Notes: a model not told the origin generated them from the sequence alone. A DNA stretch of 21,993 nt from an uncultured Oscillospiraceae bacterium (GCA_934659445.1 CAKUHV010000020.1:1-21993); one strand, 5' to 3'; positions 7,692 to 14,961 are shown, numbered from the stretch's first letter. A program made the numbers and translations.

Positions 7692-8431
7692 AGGGACGAC
7701 CTCACTTCTCTCTCTTTTTCTCTCTGCGGGGGCGGGCAGCAGCCGGGACAGCCTGTCCCGCGCGCCGCAGCAGCCGTCTTTTTTCTCTTGCAAGCCCACG
7801 AATCAGCCGCAATGAGCGCCGCGCACCACACCAGCAGCAGGGCCAGGATCAGAACGGCGCAGTTGCGGAAAAACTCCTCCGGCATGAACAGGATGATGGG
7901 GTCGGTCCGCCAGTCGAACAGCCAGTTGGTCTTCCCCGGGAAAAACAGGGCGTGGAACACCGCAAAGGCCCGCTCAAAGTCCAGGGCGGCCAGACCGCCC
8001 ACCGTCAGGAATGCAGTCCCCAGTCCCACGGCGGCCCAGAATCCGGGGCCATGGCCCCGGAAGCAGTATGGCTTGACCTTCCTCTTGCAGCAGAGCACGA
8101 AGGTGACGGCCAGAGCCGCCAGAGACAGGCCCAGCACCCGCAGATCCAGCCGGAACAGCACCCCCACATCGGCGAAGTGGGAGGCCCCGTCTGCCGAGAA
8201 GCGCAGCACCCCGGCGGCAAAATCGGGCCGCAGGCCCAGACAGAAGTCCAGCATCTGGTCGTAGGCCTGACAGATCTCCGCCCGGGTCAGGCCCCACTCC
8301 TCCAGACGCAGGGGGGCAATGTGTGCGTAATAGAAGGGCCGGCACACAATGGGCACGGCCACGGAGCCGGACAGCACCACCAGCGCGGTGATCACCGCCT
8401 GCCACAGGGCCAGCAGCTTACTCTCTCTCAT
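7682..8431 (-). CDS. DUF1461 / TIGR01906 family integral membrane protein
   Basis: A 249-residue protein of the DUF1461 (TIGR01906) family of Bacillota membrane proteins, function unknown. Visible features are four hydrophobic segments (near residues 8-28, 98-117, 138-158 and 195-215) and a conserved acidic extracytoplasmic stretch with HFADV. The family signature FHALFF, WLFDWRTDPII and MPEEFF precedes the last membrane helix. The C-terminus is a basic, Cys-containing tail after the final helix. GAGGT precedes the ATG by about six bases. It overlaps both neighbours (14 bases with the YhhN-like gene, 10 bases with the MATE gene), indicating coupled translation. Confidence 0.82.
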   Translation of the reverse strand: MRESKLLALWQAVITALVVLSGSVAVPIVCRPFYYAHIAPLRLEEWGLTRAEICQAYDQMLDFCLGLRPDFAAGVLRFSADGASHFADVGVLFRLDLRVLGLSLAALAVTFVLCCKRKVKPYCFRGHGPGFWAAVGLGTAFLTVGGLAALDFERAFAVFHALFFPGKTNWLFDWRTDPIILFMPEEFFRNCAVLILALLLVWCAALIAADSWACKRKKTAAAARGTGCPGCCPPPQREKEREVRSSLWH

Positions 8432-9083
8432 GGGAAAACCTCGCTTCGGGCCGCTCCGGCGCAACGGACAGGGCCGCGCACACCTGAGACGGCAGATAAA
8501 ACAGCCACATTCCAACGTCGGCAAAGGCGGCCACCGCCGCCGGCACAGGTCCGGACAGGTTGTGCAGCCCCACGCACACATCGCAGCACAGCAGCAGGGT
8601 CAGTCCGGCACACAGCAGCCGCCCTGCCCTGCCCCGCAGACAGCTCCAGCTCAGATACACGTTGCCCGCCAGCAGCAGGGCATAGACCGCCGCCATGGCT
8701 GTGTCGGCCCCCCACCGGGCCAGAGCGGCCAGCAGGCCGCACAGGGCAGGCGGGAGCAAAAAGCAGGGGTGCGCTCCGCCCCCCTCCCGGCCGATCCGCC
8801 CCCGGTAAAACAGGTGGGCAATGCAGAACAGGCCGATGCCCAGGGGGTAATACCGATCCAGCAGCAGCAGAAAGGCGTCCGCCCCAAGGGTAAAGGCAAG
8901 GGCGGCAGCGGTGAGCCTGTCCCCGCCCCGGGCGGCCTGATATGCCGCAAACAGAAAACACAGGACGATGGACGCATATTTGATCCACCGGGTGTCCCCC
9001 GCATCCCGCAGATCCCAGCTCAAAAACCACAGGTAGAGCACCCCCTGCACCGCCAGAAACAGACGGACAGCGGGCGTTTTCAT
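8418..9083 (-). CDS. YhhN-like (TMEM86 / lysoplasmalogenase-type) membrane protein
   Basis: A 221-residue hydrophobic protein with about seven or eight membrane segments. The pattern GD-LTxxALxFTLGADAFLLLL, with LGIGLFCIAHLFY after it, fits the YhhN family, which includes vertebrate TMEM86 lysoplasmalogenases. The assignment is by overall pattern and is moderate; enzymatic activity is not established for bacterial members such as this one. Two starts are possible. ATG at 9083 has a GAGAG stretch five bases upstream. GTG at 9095 would overlap the ybeY stop in a GTGA arrangement and add four residues. The 3' end overlaps the next gene by 14 bases. Confidence 0.72.
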   Translation of the reverse strand: MKTPAVRLFLAVQGVLYLWFLSWDLRDAGDTRWIKYASIVLCFLFAAYQAARGGDRLTAAALAFTLGADAFLLLLDRYYPLGIGLFCIAHLFYRGRIGREGGGAHPCFLLPPALCGLLAALARWGADTAMAAVYALLLAGNVYLSWSCLRGRAGRLLCAGLTLLLCCDVCVGLHNLSGPVPAAVAAFADVGMWLFYLPSQVCAALSVAPERPEARFSHERE

Positions 9084-9091
9084 CAGAGCTC

Positions 9092-9589
9092 TCACTGGTC
9101 CCGGGTGATGCCCAGCCGGGCCAGAATGGCCTCCTCCCGCCGGCGCATCCGGGCCTTCATGGGCCCCTCGTCCAGATGGTCATACCCCAGCAGGTGCAGC
9201 ACGGAGTGCACCACCAGATAGCACAGCTCCCGGCGGTCAGAGTGGCCGAACTCCCTGGCCTGGGCGGCCACATGGTCCATGGAGATGGCCATGTCACCCA
9301 GGGGCACCAGCCCGGTGCCCGGATCGGCGTCCTCCGGGCCGGGCAGCTGGCCGGGGGTCAGCTCAAGCTCCGGAAAGCTGAGCACATCGGTGGCACGGTC
9401 CACGTCCCGCATGTCCTTGTTGATCTGGTGGATGCCCTCGTCGTCGGTGAGCAGCACGTCCACCTCACATGGGAAGTCCACCCCCTCCGCCTCCAGAGCG
9501 GTGCGGATGACCTTCCGGATCAGGGCCCGCCGGCCCTCGCTCACCCCGGGCACGTCGGCGGTGATGGGAATATAGTGGCGCTTTGCCAT
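9092..9589 (-). CDS. ybeY: Endoribonuclease YbeY (16S rRNA 3'-end maturation)
   Basis: YbeY is a zinc-dependent endoribonuclease involved in 16S rRNA 3' maturation and ribosome quality control. The 165-residue product carries the metal-binding motif HSVLHLLGYDH (pattern HxxxHxxxxxH) near residues 128-138. It also has the conserved segment RATDVLSFP (substrate cleft) and LGDMAIS. The start at 9589 is chosen because AGGTGAGG overlaps the phoH stop six bases before the ATG. A GTG three codons upstream is the alternative. The phoH-ybeY pair is standard in Bacillota. Confidence 0.96.
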   Translation of the reverse strand: MAKRHYIPITADVPGVSEGRRALIRKVIRTALEAEGVDFPCEVDVLLTDDEGIHQINKDMRDVDRATDVLSFPELELTPGQLPGPEDADPGTGLVPLGDMAISMDHVAAQAREFGHSDRRELCYLVVHSVLHLLGYDHLDEGPMKARMRRREEAILARLGITRDQ

Positions 9590-9594
9590 GGCCC

Positions 9595-10611
9595 TCACCT
9601 CTTCTGGAACTTCCGCCCGGCGCGGAAGACGTCCTTTTTCTGTCCGCCCTCCTGCTTCTGGGCGGCATTGTGCTTCTCAAAGGCCTTGACGATCTCCCCC
9701 ACCAGCTTGTGGCGCACCACGTCGGAGCCGGACAGGCGGATGACGGAGATATCCTCCATCCCGTCCAGAATTCTGGCGCACCGCTCCAGACCGGAGTCCT
9801 CCGGGTCGGACAGATCGATCTGGGTCACGTCGCCGGTGAGCACCATCTGGGAGCCCTCGCCCAGACGGGTGAGGATCATCAGGTGCTGGCTCAGGGACAT
9901 ATTCTGGCACTCGTCGGCAATGAGCCGGCAGTTTTTCAGGGTGCGGCCCCGCATATAGGCCAGGGGTGCGATCTCGATGGTGCGGTTCTCCATATACCGG
10001 GCCACCGTCTCCGGCCCCAGCAGCTCGTCCAGCGCATCATACAGGGGGCGCAGATAGGGGTCCACCTTGGTCTGAAGGTCGCCGGGGAGAAAGCCCAGCT
10101 TCTCCCCCGCCTCTACTGCCGGACGGCACATGACGATCCTGGTGATCTCCTTGCGCTTCAGGGCGGCCACGGCGGAGGCCACCGCCAGATAGGTCTTGCC
10201 CGTTCCGGCGGGGCCGATGGCGATGGTCACCGTGCTCCTGTCCATGGCCTTTACATACTTCCGCTGGCCAAGGGTGCGGCACTTGATGGGGGCCCCGGTA
10301 TAGGTATAGGCGATCACGTCCTTCAGGGCGGCCACCGCCCCCTCGGGGTCCCCCTCCTGCACAAAGCCCATGGCCCGGGTGACGGCGAACTCGTTCATGG
10401 GCTCGCCGATCTGCCGCATACGGTCCAGTGTGCCCAGCACCTGAACGGCGGTCTCCACCCGGGTCTCGTCCTCCCCCTGCACCTCTACGCTGCCGTCCCG
10501 GGCGATCACCATAACGCCCAGCTCCCGCTCCAGCAGCTTGATATTGGTATCTCCAACGCCGAACAGATCCTGCATCGTCCGCACGTCCAGCTCGATCTTC
10601 TGTACTGCCAA
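9595..10611 (-). CDS. phoH: PhoH family protein (PhoH-like ATPase)
   Basis: A PhoH-like P-loop ATPase of the YbeZ/PhoH type, a partner of YbeY in RNA metabolism. The 338-residue protein has the N-terminal PhoH/KH-like region, then Walker A GPAGTGKTY (about residues 132-140), the conserved MCRPAVEAGEKLGFLPGD, a Walker B LIADECQN and the TGDVTQIDL motif. The best start is a TTG at 10611 with GAGG eight bases upstream. The next in-frame ATG (10575) would cut off the conserved N-terminus. It has its own promoter and leader hairpin in the gap after yqfD. ybeY begins five bases past its stop. The basic C-terminal tail past about residue 318 is ordinary for the family. Confidence 0.95.
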   Translation of the reverse strand: MAVQKIELDVRTMQDLFGVGDTNIKLLERELGVMVIARDGSVEVQGEDETRVETAVQVLGTLDRMRQIGEPMNEFAVTRAMGFVQEGDPEGAVAALKDVIAYTYTGAPIKCRTLGQRKYVKAMDRSTVTIAIGPAGTGKTYLAVASAVAALKRKEITRIVMCRPAVEAGEKLGFLPGDLQTKVDPYLRPLYDALDELLGPETVARYMENRTIEIAPLAYMRGRTLKNCRLIADECQNMSLSQHLMILTRLGEGSQMVLTGDVTQIDLSDPEDSGLERCARILDGMEDISVIRLSGSDVVRHKLVGEIVKAFEKHNAAQKQEGGQKKDVFRAGRKFQKR

Positions 10612-10634
10612 ATGCCGTCCCTCACTTCTGTACT

Positions 10635-10654
10635 GTGCGGCCAGGCGGCCGCAC
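10635..10654. promoter_or_regulatory. Hairpin in the phoH leader
   Basis: GTGCGGCC (10635-10642) and GGCCGCAC (10647-10654) form a perfect 8-bp stem with a four-base loop between the phoH promoter and its TTG start. On the plus strand it is followed by GCTTTTTC and so looks like an intrinsic terminator facing the opposite way. On the minus strand no U-run follows. Confidence 0.55.
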
Positions 10655-10670
10655 GCTTTTTCAATTTTTC

Positions 10671-10699
10671 AGTATACCCCATTTCCGCCGCCATTTCAA
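10671..10699 (-). promoter_or_regulatory. Internal sigma-A promoter of the phoH-ybeY operon
   Basis: TTGAAA (10699-10694) and TATACT (10676-10671) on the minus strand are separated by 17 bases. The promoter lies in the 114-bp gap between yqfD and phoH. It would let the housekeeping genes phoH and ybeY be expressed independently of the sporulation genes upstream. Confidence 0.85.
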
Positions 10700-10725
10700 C
10701 GGGGAAAGAACAGGCTCTTCCCCTC

Positions 10726-11964
10726 TTATTCCTGATTTTCCTGCTCCCCCGCCGGACGGTCGCTCTCCGGGGCCGGGACCTCCTGTCCGATCTCCTCCCG
10801 GCACTCCGCCTGGGCCGTCACCCGCAGCAGACCGCCGGACGCCCGGGCGGTATAGGTGACGGACAGCACCTCGCCATCCTCCCCCACCAGCCGCTCCAGC
10901 TCTCTTTTCAGCCCATTTTCCAGCATGGTCTGGGCTGCGGTCAGCTCCAGCCGGGCCGGTATCGTCTCATACGCCTGCCACCTGGTGGTCACAAGGCCCA
11001 CAGGCACCGTTCCCACCCCGGGCAGGGTCAGGCGGCGCCCCTCCCGCTCCCCCGCCCACTGTAGGGCGGGCCGCTCCCCTCCGGACAGAAGGGGGATACA
11101 GGTGCCGAACAGCTCCAATTCCCGGCCCGTCTTTTCACGGCCGGTGGGAGCCTTGACCTGCAGCTCCAGAGGGGTGACCGCCGTCAGAGTGCGCCAAGTC
11201 CTTGCCCACACCTTTCCCTTTGCGTGGGTGGCAAAGCGGTAGGGCTCCGCCTGGCTGTACCGGGGCGGCTCTACGGACACGGCGCCGGAGATGAGCACAT
11301 CCCCCCTGGCCACCACGGCCCCCTCCTCCACCGCCGCCTGCCCCCGCTCCGCCTGAATGTGCAGGATCACGCCGTCGGCCTCCGCCGTCACATGGTAAAA
11401 GCCGCTGTCGTCCTCCACCGGGGGCTCGGGCTGGGCCTCCCGCACCTCCACCACCGCCCGGGTGCCCTGGATATTGATTCCCATCCAAGACAGGCCCGTC
11501 AGGGCGCGCAGGCTCTCCTGGGCCACCGCCGCCCGGTCCACCCCGGGGCCGTAGACGCCGGGGCGCAGTCCCTGCCGCCGCAGCTGGGTCAGAATGGCCG
11601 CGGTAGACACCTGCTCATTCCCCCGCACCTCCACCGCCAGCACAAACCGGGACAGGAAAAACACCGCCGTCAGGGACAGGGCCAGCCCCAGCAGAAAGGC
11701 GTACCGCCGCCGGAACCGGGCAAGAAACCAGGGCAGGCCCCGGCGCTCCTCCCGGACGAGGGTGCAGCCCGCCCGTCCGGCCAGCTCCTCCAGCCGGGAC
11801 ACGCCGGTCATCCGGACGGTCAGCCGCACTCCGTCCTCCCCCAGCCACTCCACCCCCCAGAAGGTCACGCCGTTCCGGGCGCACAGGTTCAGCAGCCGCT
11901 CGGGAAAGGGCCCCTCGGCCCGCAGAGTCACCGTCCCCCGCAGAAGATTCGTCCAGGTCGCCAT
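10726..11964 (-). CDS. yqfD: Sporulation protein YqfD
   Basis: YqfD is a membrane-anchored sporulation protein of the mother cell. In Bacillus subtilis the yqfC-yqfD pair belongs to the sigma-E regulon and is needed for efficient sporulation. The 412-residue product has a cytoplasmic N-terminal domain (about 1-85), one strong transmembrane segment (about 92-112, after the basic RFRRRY), and a large extracytoplasmic part. That part begins with a POTRA/FtsQ-like module (VRGNEQVSTAAILTQLRRQG) and continues with the conserved GISWIGINIxGT-like segment (LSWMGINIQGTRAVVEV). The tail is acidic and Glu/Gln-rich. AAGGGGG precedes the ATG, and yqfC ends nine bases upstream. Confidence 0.92.
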   Translation of the reverse strand: MATWTNLLRGTVTLRAEGPFPERLLNLCARNGVTFWGVEWLGEDGVRLTVRMTGVSRLEELAGRAGCTLVREERRGLPWFLARFRRRYAFLLGLALSLTAVFFLSRFVLAVEVRGNEQVSTAAILTQLRRQGLRPGVYGPGVDRAAVAQESLRALTGLSWMGINIQGTRAVVEVREAQPEPPVEDDSGFYHVTAEADGVILHIQAERGQAAVEEGAVVARGDVLISGAVSVEPPRYSQAEPYRFATHAKGKVWARTWRTLTAVTPLELQVKAPTGREKTGRELELFGTCIPLLSGGERPALQWAGEREGRRLTLPGVGTVPVGLVTTRWQAYETIPARLELTAAQTMLENGLKRELERLVGEDGEVLSVTYTARASGGLLRVTAQAECREEIGQEVPAPESDRPAGEQENQE

Positions 11965-11973
11965 GCCGCCCCC

Positions 11974-12255
11974 TTACTCCAGACTGACGCAGGTGATCCG
12001 CCCGCGGATCAGCAGCTCCGCCCCAGTCATGGCCTTCAGGTCCAGCCCCTCCCCCCGCACCCGCACCACCATGGCCCCGGCGCTGACGCAGATCTCCTCC
12101 GTGCCGTAGGACAGGATCCCCCTGTGGTTCTCCATACGCAGCTGGCTGTCACCGGTCAGCTCAAGCCGGGGCACCCCGGCGGCCAGGTCGGCGGGCAGCT
12201 CCAGCGCCTGACAGGCCCGCTCCATCAGCCCCGGGCGGCGGGGTCGTCTCTCCAT
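11974..12255 (-). CDS. yqfC: Sporulation protein YqfC
   Basis: A small YabP/YqfC-family sporulation protein of 93 residues, the usual partner encoded directly before yqfD. The family core is visible: an N-terminal amphipathic helix with LELPADL, then the beta-rich segment with PRLELTGD, ENHRGILSY, EICVSAG and the terminal GxI-type strand LLIRGRITCVSLE. AGAGGTG lies seven bases before the ATG. That ribosome-binding site is one arm of a perfect 15-bp inverted repeat immediately upstream, so translation from a read-through transcript could be blocked. Confidence 0.92.
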   Translation of the reverse strand: MERRPRRPGLMERACQALELPADLAAGVPRLELTGDSQLRMENHRGILSYGTEEICVSAGAMVVRVRGEGLDLKAMTGAELLIRGRITCVSLE

Positions 12256-12260
12256 GAATG

Positions 12261-12297
12261 ATCACCTCTCCCCCATGGTATGTGGGGGAGAGGTGAT
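12261..12297 (-). promoter_or_regulatory. 15-bp hairpin that includes the yqfC ribosome-binding site
   Basis: ATCACCTCTCCCCCA (12261-12275) is the exact reverse complement of the bases at 12283-12297, with a seven-base loop. In the minus-strand transcript the 3' arm contains AGAGGTG, the Shine-Dalgarno sequence of yqfC. No U-run follows, so it is not an ordinary terminator. CATACCAT spans the loop, close to the sigma-E -10 consensus CATACAHT, but I see no good -35 match. Confidence 0.75.
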
Positions 12298-12310
12298 TGA
12301 GAACCGCGCC

Positions 12311-12871
12311 CTACAGGGCGGCGGCATAGCTTTTCAGCTCCGCCCGGCGGCGGCGCCAGTCGGGCATCAGCCCATCCATCACGGCGTAAAACCCCGCCTG
12401 ATGGTCGTGGTGGAGGAAGTGCACTAGCTCGTGCAGGGCCACATAGTCCCGCAGCTCCTCCGGGCAGCGGCACAGGGCGGTGTTCAGGGTGATGTACCCC
12501 TGAGCCCAGTGGCAGTTGCCCCACTGGCTGCGCAGCCTCCGCTGCTTCACTTGGGGAAAGGCCACCCCATACGGCCGGATCAGGGGGTAGACCCGCTCCA
12601 CCGCCGCCAGCAGCAGCTCCATGCACGTCTCCCGCTCCGGCAGCGGGGGCAGCTCCGGCCCGGGTGCGCTCCGCCGGGCCAGATGCCCGGCCAGCCACTC
12701 CGCCCGCTCCAAAATCAGCCGGTCGGCCCGCTCCGCCGGGCAGCGAATGGGGACGGACAGGATGACCTGCCCCTGTCCGTTGATCCGCAGGTTCAGGTTT
12801 TTCACCTGTTTCCGCACAAAAGTATAGGTGACCGGTCCCCAGGGGGTGTCCACCGTGCGCAGCTGTTCCAT
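12311..12871 (-). CDS. YgjP-like (SprT-like) metallopeptidase
   Basis: A 186-residue member of the YgjP family (PF01863, formerly DUF45), SprT-like zinc metallopeptidases of unknown substrate. The family motif is intact: LRSQWGNCHWAQGYITLN, then the zinc site HELVHFLHHDH (HExxH plus a downstream His, near residues 145-155). The frame is open far upstream, but the ATG at 12871 has AAAGGA/GGGA upstream, fits the family N-terminus and sits just downstream of a sigma-A promoter. It is the first gene of the leftward yqfC-yqfD-phoH operon and is divergent from ylbJ. Confidence 0.88.
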   Translation of the reverse strand: MEQLRTVDTPWGPVTYTFVRKQVKNLNLRINGQGQVILSVPIRCPAERADRLILERAEWLAGHLARRSAPGPELPPLPERETCMELLLAAVERVYPLIRPYGVAFPQVKQRRLRSQWGNCHWAQGYITLNTALCRCPEELRDYVALHELVHFLHHDHQAGFYAVMDGLMPDWRRRRAELKSYAAAL

Positions 12872-12899
12872 GCCGTTCCCGTCCTTTCTCTTTGCTCCC

Positions 12900-12928
12900 A
12901 GTATACCAAAAACAGCCGGGACAGGCAA
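12900..12928 (-). promoter_or_regulatory. Sigma-A promoter of ygjP and the genes after it
   Basis: TTGCCT (12928-12923) and TATACT (12905-12900) on the minus strand with a 17-base spacer, about 29 bases before the ygjP start codon. It lies in the short gap between ygjP and the divergent ylbJ. Confidence 0.75.
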
Positions 12929-12982
12929 GCCGCCCCCTTCCCCGGCATATTCTTCCCCGAGGTGATGGATGTGGGGCGGCTG

Positions 12983-14155
12983 ATGAAAAGACGGAGCATC
13001 CGGGATGGTCTGCTGGGGGCGGGGCTGCTGCTGGCGGCGGCGGCGCTGGTGCTGTGGCCCGCTCAGGCGGTACAGGCCGCCCGGGACGGGCTGCACCTGT
13101 GCGGGAACGTGATCGTCCCCTCTCTGTTCCCCTTCTTTGTGCTGTCCTCCCTGACGGTAGAGCTGGGCCTGACCCGCTGCCTGGGCCGGCTGTTTCAGGG
13201 GGTCATGGGGCCGCTGTTCCGGGTGAACGGCGCCTGTGCCTCCGCTCTGGCCCTTGGGTTCGTGGGGGGCTACCCCGTGGGGGCGCGGACAGCCATCTCC
13301 CTGTACCAGAACGGCCAGTGCTCCAGAACGGAGGCGGAGCGGCTGCTGGCCTTCTGCAACAACTCCGGTCCCGCCTTTATCTTCGGCGTGGTGGGGGCGG
13401 GGGTGTTCGGGGGCGGAGCCGCCGGACCCCTGCTGTATCTGACCCATATTGCCGCCTCCCTTCTGGTGGGGCTGCTGTTCCGCTTTTACAAGCCCCATGA
13501 GGGGCCCCGCTCTTCGGGTCCTGCCGTCCCCGCCCAGTTTCAGGCGGTAAACGCCGGGGCAGCCTTTACCCGGTCGGTCACAGGGGCGGTCGCGGCAGTG
13601 CTGAATATCAGCGCCTTTGTACTGTGCTTCACGGTGGTGCTACGGCTGCTGGCCCTGTCCGGGGCGCTGGAGCTGGCCGCCGGGGCCCTGGCCGTTCTGC
13701 TGCGCCCTCTGGGGATGAACCGGGTATGGGCCGGGCGGCTGCTCACCGGGCTGGTGGAGCTGTCCTCCGGCGTCACCTCCCTCACCGACGGCGGCATGGC
13801 CGGGCGGCTCTCCATGGCGGCCTTCATGCTGGGCTGGGCGGGGCTGTCGGTCCACTGTCAGGTGCTGGCCTTTCTGGGGGACAGCGGCCTGTCCATGCGG
13901 ACCTATCTAACGGGCAAGCTGCTCCACGGGGGGCTGTCCGCCCTGCTGCTGCGGCTGGCCCTGCCCCTGCTGGGGCTGAGGGAGACGGCAGGCAGCTATC
14001 TGTCCCAGCAGGCGGATGCGGTGGCCGCCCTGGACTTCTCCCGCTGTCTGACCCTGTCCGCGGGGGCGGCCTGGGGCACCTGGGTGGTGTTTCTCCTGCT
14101 TTTTCTGCGGAGTTTGAAAAAAAGCAGTGGAAATACCCGGAGAAAGCGGGTATAA
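12983..14155 (+). CDS. ylbJ: Sporulation integral membrane protein YlbJ
   Basis: YlbJ is a polytopic membrane protein made in the mother cell under sigma-E and required for efficient sporulation in Bacillus subtilis. Its nucleoside-transporter-gate-like fold suggests transport, but the substrate is unknown. The 390-residue product shows about eight to ten membrane segments. It carries the family hallmarks VIVPSLFPFFVLSS, GFVGGYPVGARTA, LAFCNNSGPAFIFG and GLVELSSGV. ATG 12983 has a GGGGCGG stretch about six bases upstream. ATG 12965 is the alternative, but its GAGG lies only two bases away, which is too close. A CATATTCT upstream is only a partial sigma-E -10. The last codons overlap the promoter of the next gene. 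Confidence 0.93.
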   Translation: MKRRSIRDGLLGAGLLLAAAALVLWPAQAVQAARDGLHLCGNVIVPSLFPFFVLSSLTVELGLTRCLGRLFQGVMGPLFRVNGACASALALGFVGGYPVGARTAISLYQNGQCSRTEAERLLAFCNNSGPAFIFGVVGAGVFGGGAAGPLLYLTHIAASLLVGLLFRFYKPHEGPRSSGPAVPAQFQAVNAGAAFTRSVTGAVAAVLNISAFVLCFTVVLRLLALSGALELAAGALAVLLRPLGMNRVWAGRLLTGLVELSSGVTSLTDGGMAGRLSMAAFMLGWAGLSVHCQVLAFLGDSGLSMRTYLTGKLLHGGLSALLLRLALPLLGLRETAGSYLSQQADAVAALDFSRCLTLSAGAAWGTWVVFLLLFLRSLKKSSGNTRRKRV

Positions 14156-14156
14156 T
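14128..14156 (+). promoter_or_regulatory. Sigma-A promoter overlapping the ylbJ stop codon
   Basis: TGGAAA (14128-14133, 4 of 6 consensus bases), 17-base spacer, perfect TATAAT (14151-14156). The -10 contains the TAA stop of ylbJ. It gives the small downstream gene a promoter independent of sporulation. Confidence 0.65.
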
Positions 14157-14182
14157 GGGAAACAGGAAAGGGAGTGTCCCCC

Positions 14183-14413
14183 ATGTCACTGTTCAGCCGT
14201 TCTCTGTTCAAACCCAGGATGGAGCCCCGGTGCGCCTATTGCGCCCACGGCCGCCCTCTGGGTGACGGACAGGTGATCTGTCCCAAAAAGGGCGTCATGT
14301 CCGGCGGCTCCAGCTGCCGCGGATTTGTCTATGACCCCATGAAGCGAGTGCCCCCCCGTCCCCAGAAAGCGGATTTCAGCGGCCTGAAGGACGACGATTT
14401 CTCCTTGGAGTAA
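14183..14413 (+). CDS. Conserved small clostridial protein with CxxC motif
   Basis: A 76-residue soluble protein. CAYC near residue 17, a single Cys in ICPKKG and another in SSCRGF make four spaced cysteines, consistent with a small zinc-ribbon or rubredoxin-like metal site. The C-terminal YDPMKRVPPRP, followed by an acidic end (DDDFSLE), matches a pattern I associate with short uncharacterised proteins of Clostridia (CxYC...C.KKG...C..F.YDPLKR.P). Function is unknown. The ATG at 14183 is preceded by AAAGGGAG. A GTG three codons earlier is possible but has worse spacing. It has its own promoter and a strong terminator. Confidence 0.8.
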   Translation: MSLFSRSLFKPRMEPRCAYCAHGRPLGDGQVICPKKGVMSGGSSCRGFVYDPMKRVPPRPQKADFSGLKDDDFSLE

Positions 14414-14419
14414 AAGAAA

Positions 14420-14450
14420 TGCGGCGGAGTGTTGCTCCGCCGCACTTTTT
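14420..14450. terminator. Bidirectional terminator
   Basis: A perfect 10-bp stem TGCGGCGGAG with CTCCGCCGCA (14420-14429, 14435-14444) is followed by CTTTTT on the plus strand and by TTTCTTTT on the minus strand. It serves the 76-residue gene and the converging holin gene. Confidence 0.9.
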
Positions 14451-14453
14451 GAT

Positions 14454-14729
14454 TCATTCTTCTTTACAGCCCATGATCTGCTTTCCAATCTGATTGACGC
14501 CTGTGGCCGCCAGTCCGCTGACAATGCCCACCGCCACGGCGGACAGCTCGTCGGCGGCTGGGAAGTCCACCACCCCCAGATGCATGGCCACGGGGCCCAG
14601 CACCGCCCCGCACAGGCCGCAGGCAATGGGGATATATTTGTCCTCCACACGGGGAATGGCCTTTACCACCATCCCCACCAGATAGCACACCACCGTAATG
14701 GCCGCCACCGATGCGATCCCGAATTCCAT
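14454..14729 (-). CDS. Phage-type holin (holin superfamily V, Hol44-like)
   Basis: A 91-residue membrane protein with the look of the clostridial phage holin family Phage_holin_5_2 (Hol44). It has an N-terminal hydrophobic segment (about 5-23), a short polar turn with VEDKYIP, a second hydrophobic segment (about 32-50), and the terminal AVAVGIVSGLAATGVNQIGKQ that is characteristic of the family. Holins form membrane lesions that release or activate endolysins. GGAGGG lies 10 bases before the ATG inside the end of the upstream gene, with one base between stop and start. No endolysin, tail or other phage gene is adjacent. The family call is by pattern. Confidence 0.75.
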   Translation of the reverse strand: MEFGIASVAAITVVCYLVGMVVKAIPRVEDKYIPIACGLCGAVLGPVAMHLGVVDFPAADELSAVAVGIVSGLAATGVNQIGKQIMGCKEE

Positions 14730-14730
14730 A

Positions 14731-14955
14731 TCAGCTTCGCCCTCCTCTCTCCAGATTGTACATCCTATGCTCCAGCCCCTTGATCTGTTCCTCTACTACC
14801 GGCATTCGCCGGGCAAAGTTGTTGTGCAGCTGCACCTCCCGGGTCAGCTCCTCCAGCCTGGTCTCCATCACCGCCTGACTTTTCCCGTTGGCCGCGATGA
14901 CCCCCGCCAGAGTCAGTCCCCCGGTGATGATGGCCACCACAATGGCCTCTGTCAT
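14731..14955 (-). CDS. XhlA-like membrane / coiled-coil protein (holin partner)
   Basis: A 74-residue protein with a short N-terminal transmembrane segment (about 4-22: IVVAIITGGLTLAGVIAAN), then a charged helical stretch with heptad-like spacing (METRLEELTREVQLHNN, then VVEEQIKGLEHRMYNLE). This is the layout of the XhlA/haemolysin-like partner found beside holins in clostridial phages and in Bacillus PBSX. GGGGGG lies about eight bases before the ATG but is part of a 6-bp hairpin. It is cotranscribed with the holin. No clear promoter is visible, so the pair may depend on read-through from the ABC operon. Confidence 0.72.
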   Translation of the reverse strand: MTEAIVVAIITGGLTLAGVIAANGKSQAVMETRLEELTREVQLHNNFARRMPVVEEQIKGLEHRMYNLERGGRS

Positions 14956-14961
14956 CCTGCT

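Noticed and set aside
12940..12960. CATATTCT as a sigma-E promoter for ylbJ
   Set aside because: Matches six of eight -10 bases, but no acceptable -35 lies 14-15 bases upstream, and it would start the transcript almost at the start codon.
14454..14955. Prophage remnant
   Set aside because: Only two lysis-type genes are present, with no integrase, terminase, structural or attachment-site sequence on either side in this window. Reported as an orphan pair instead.
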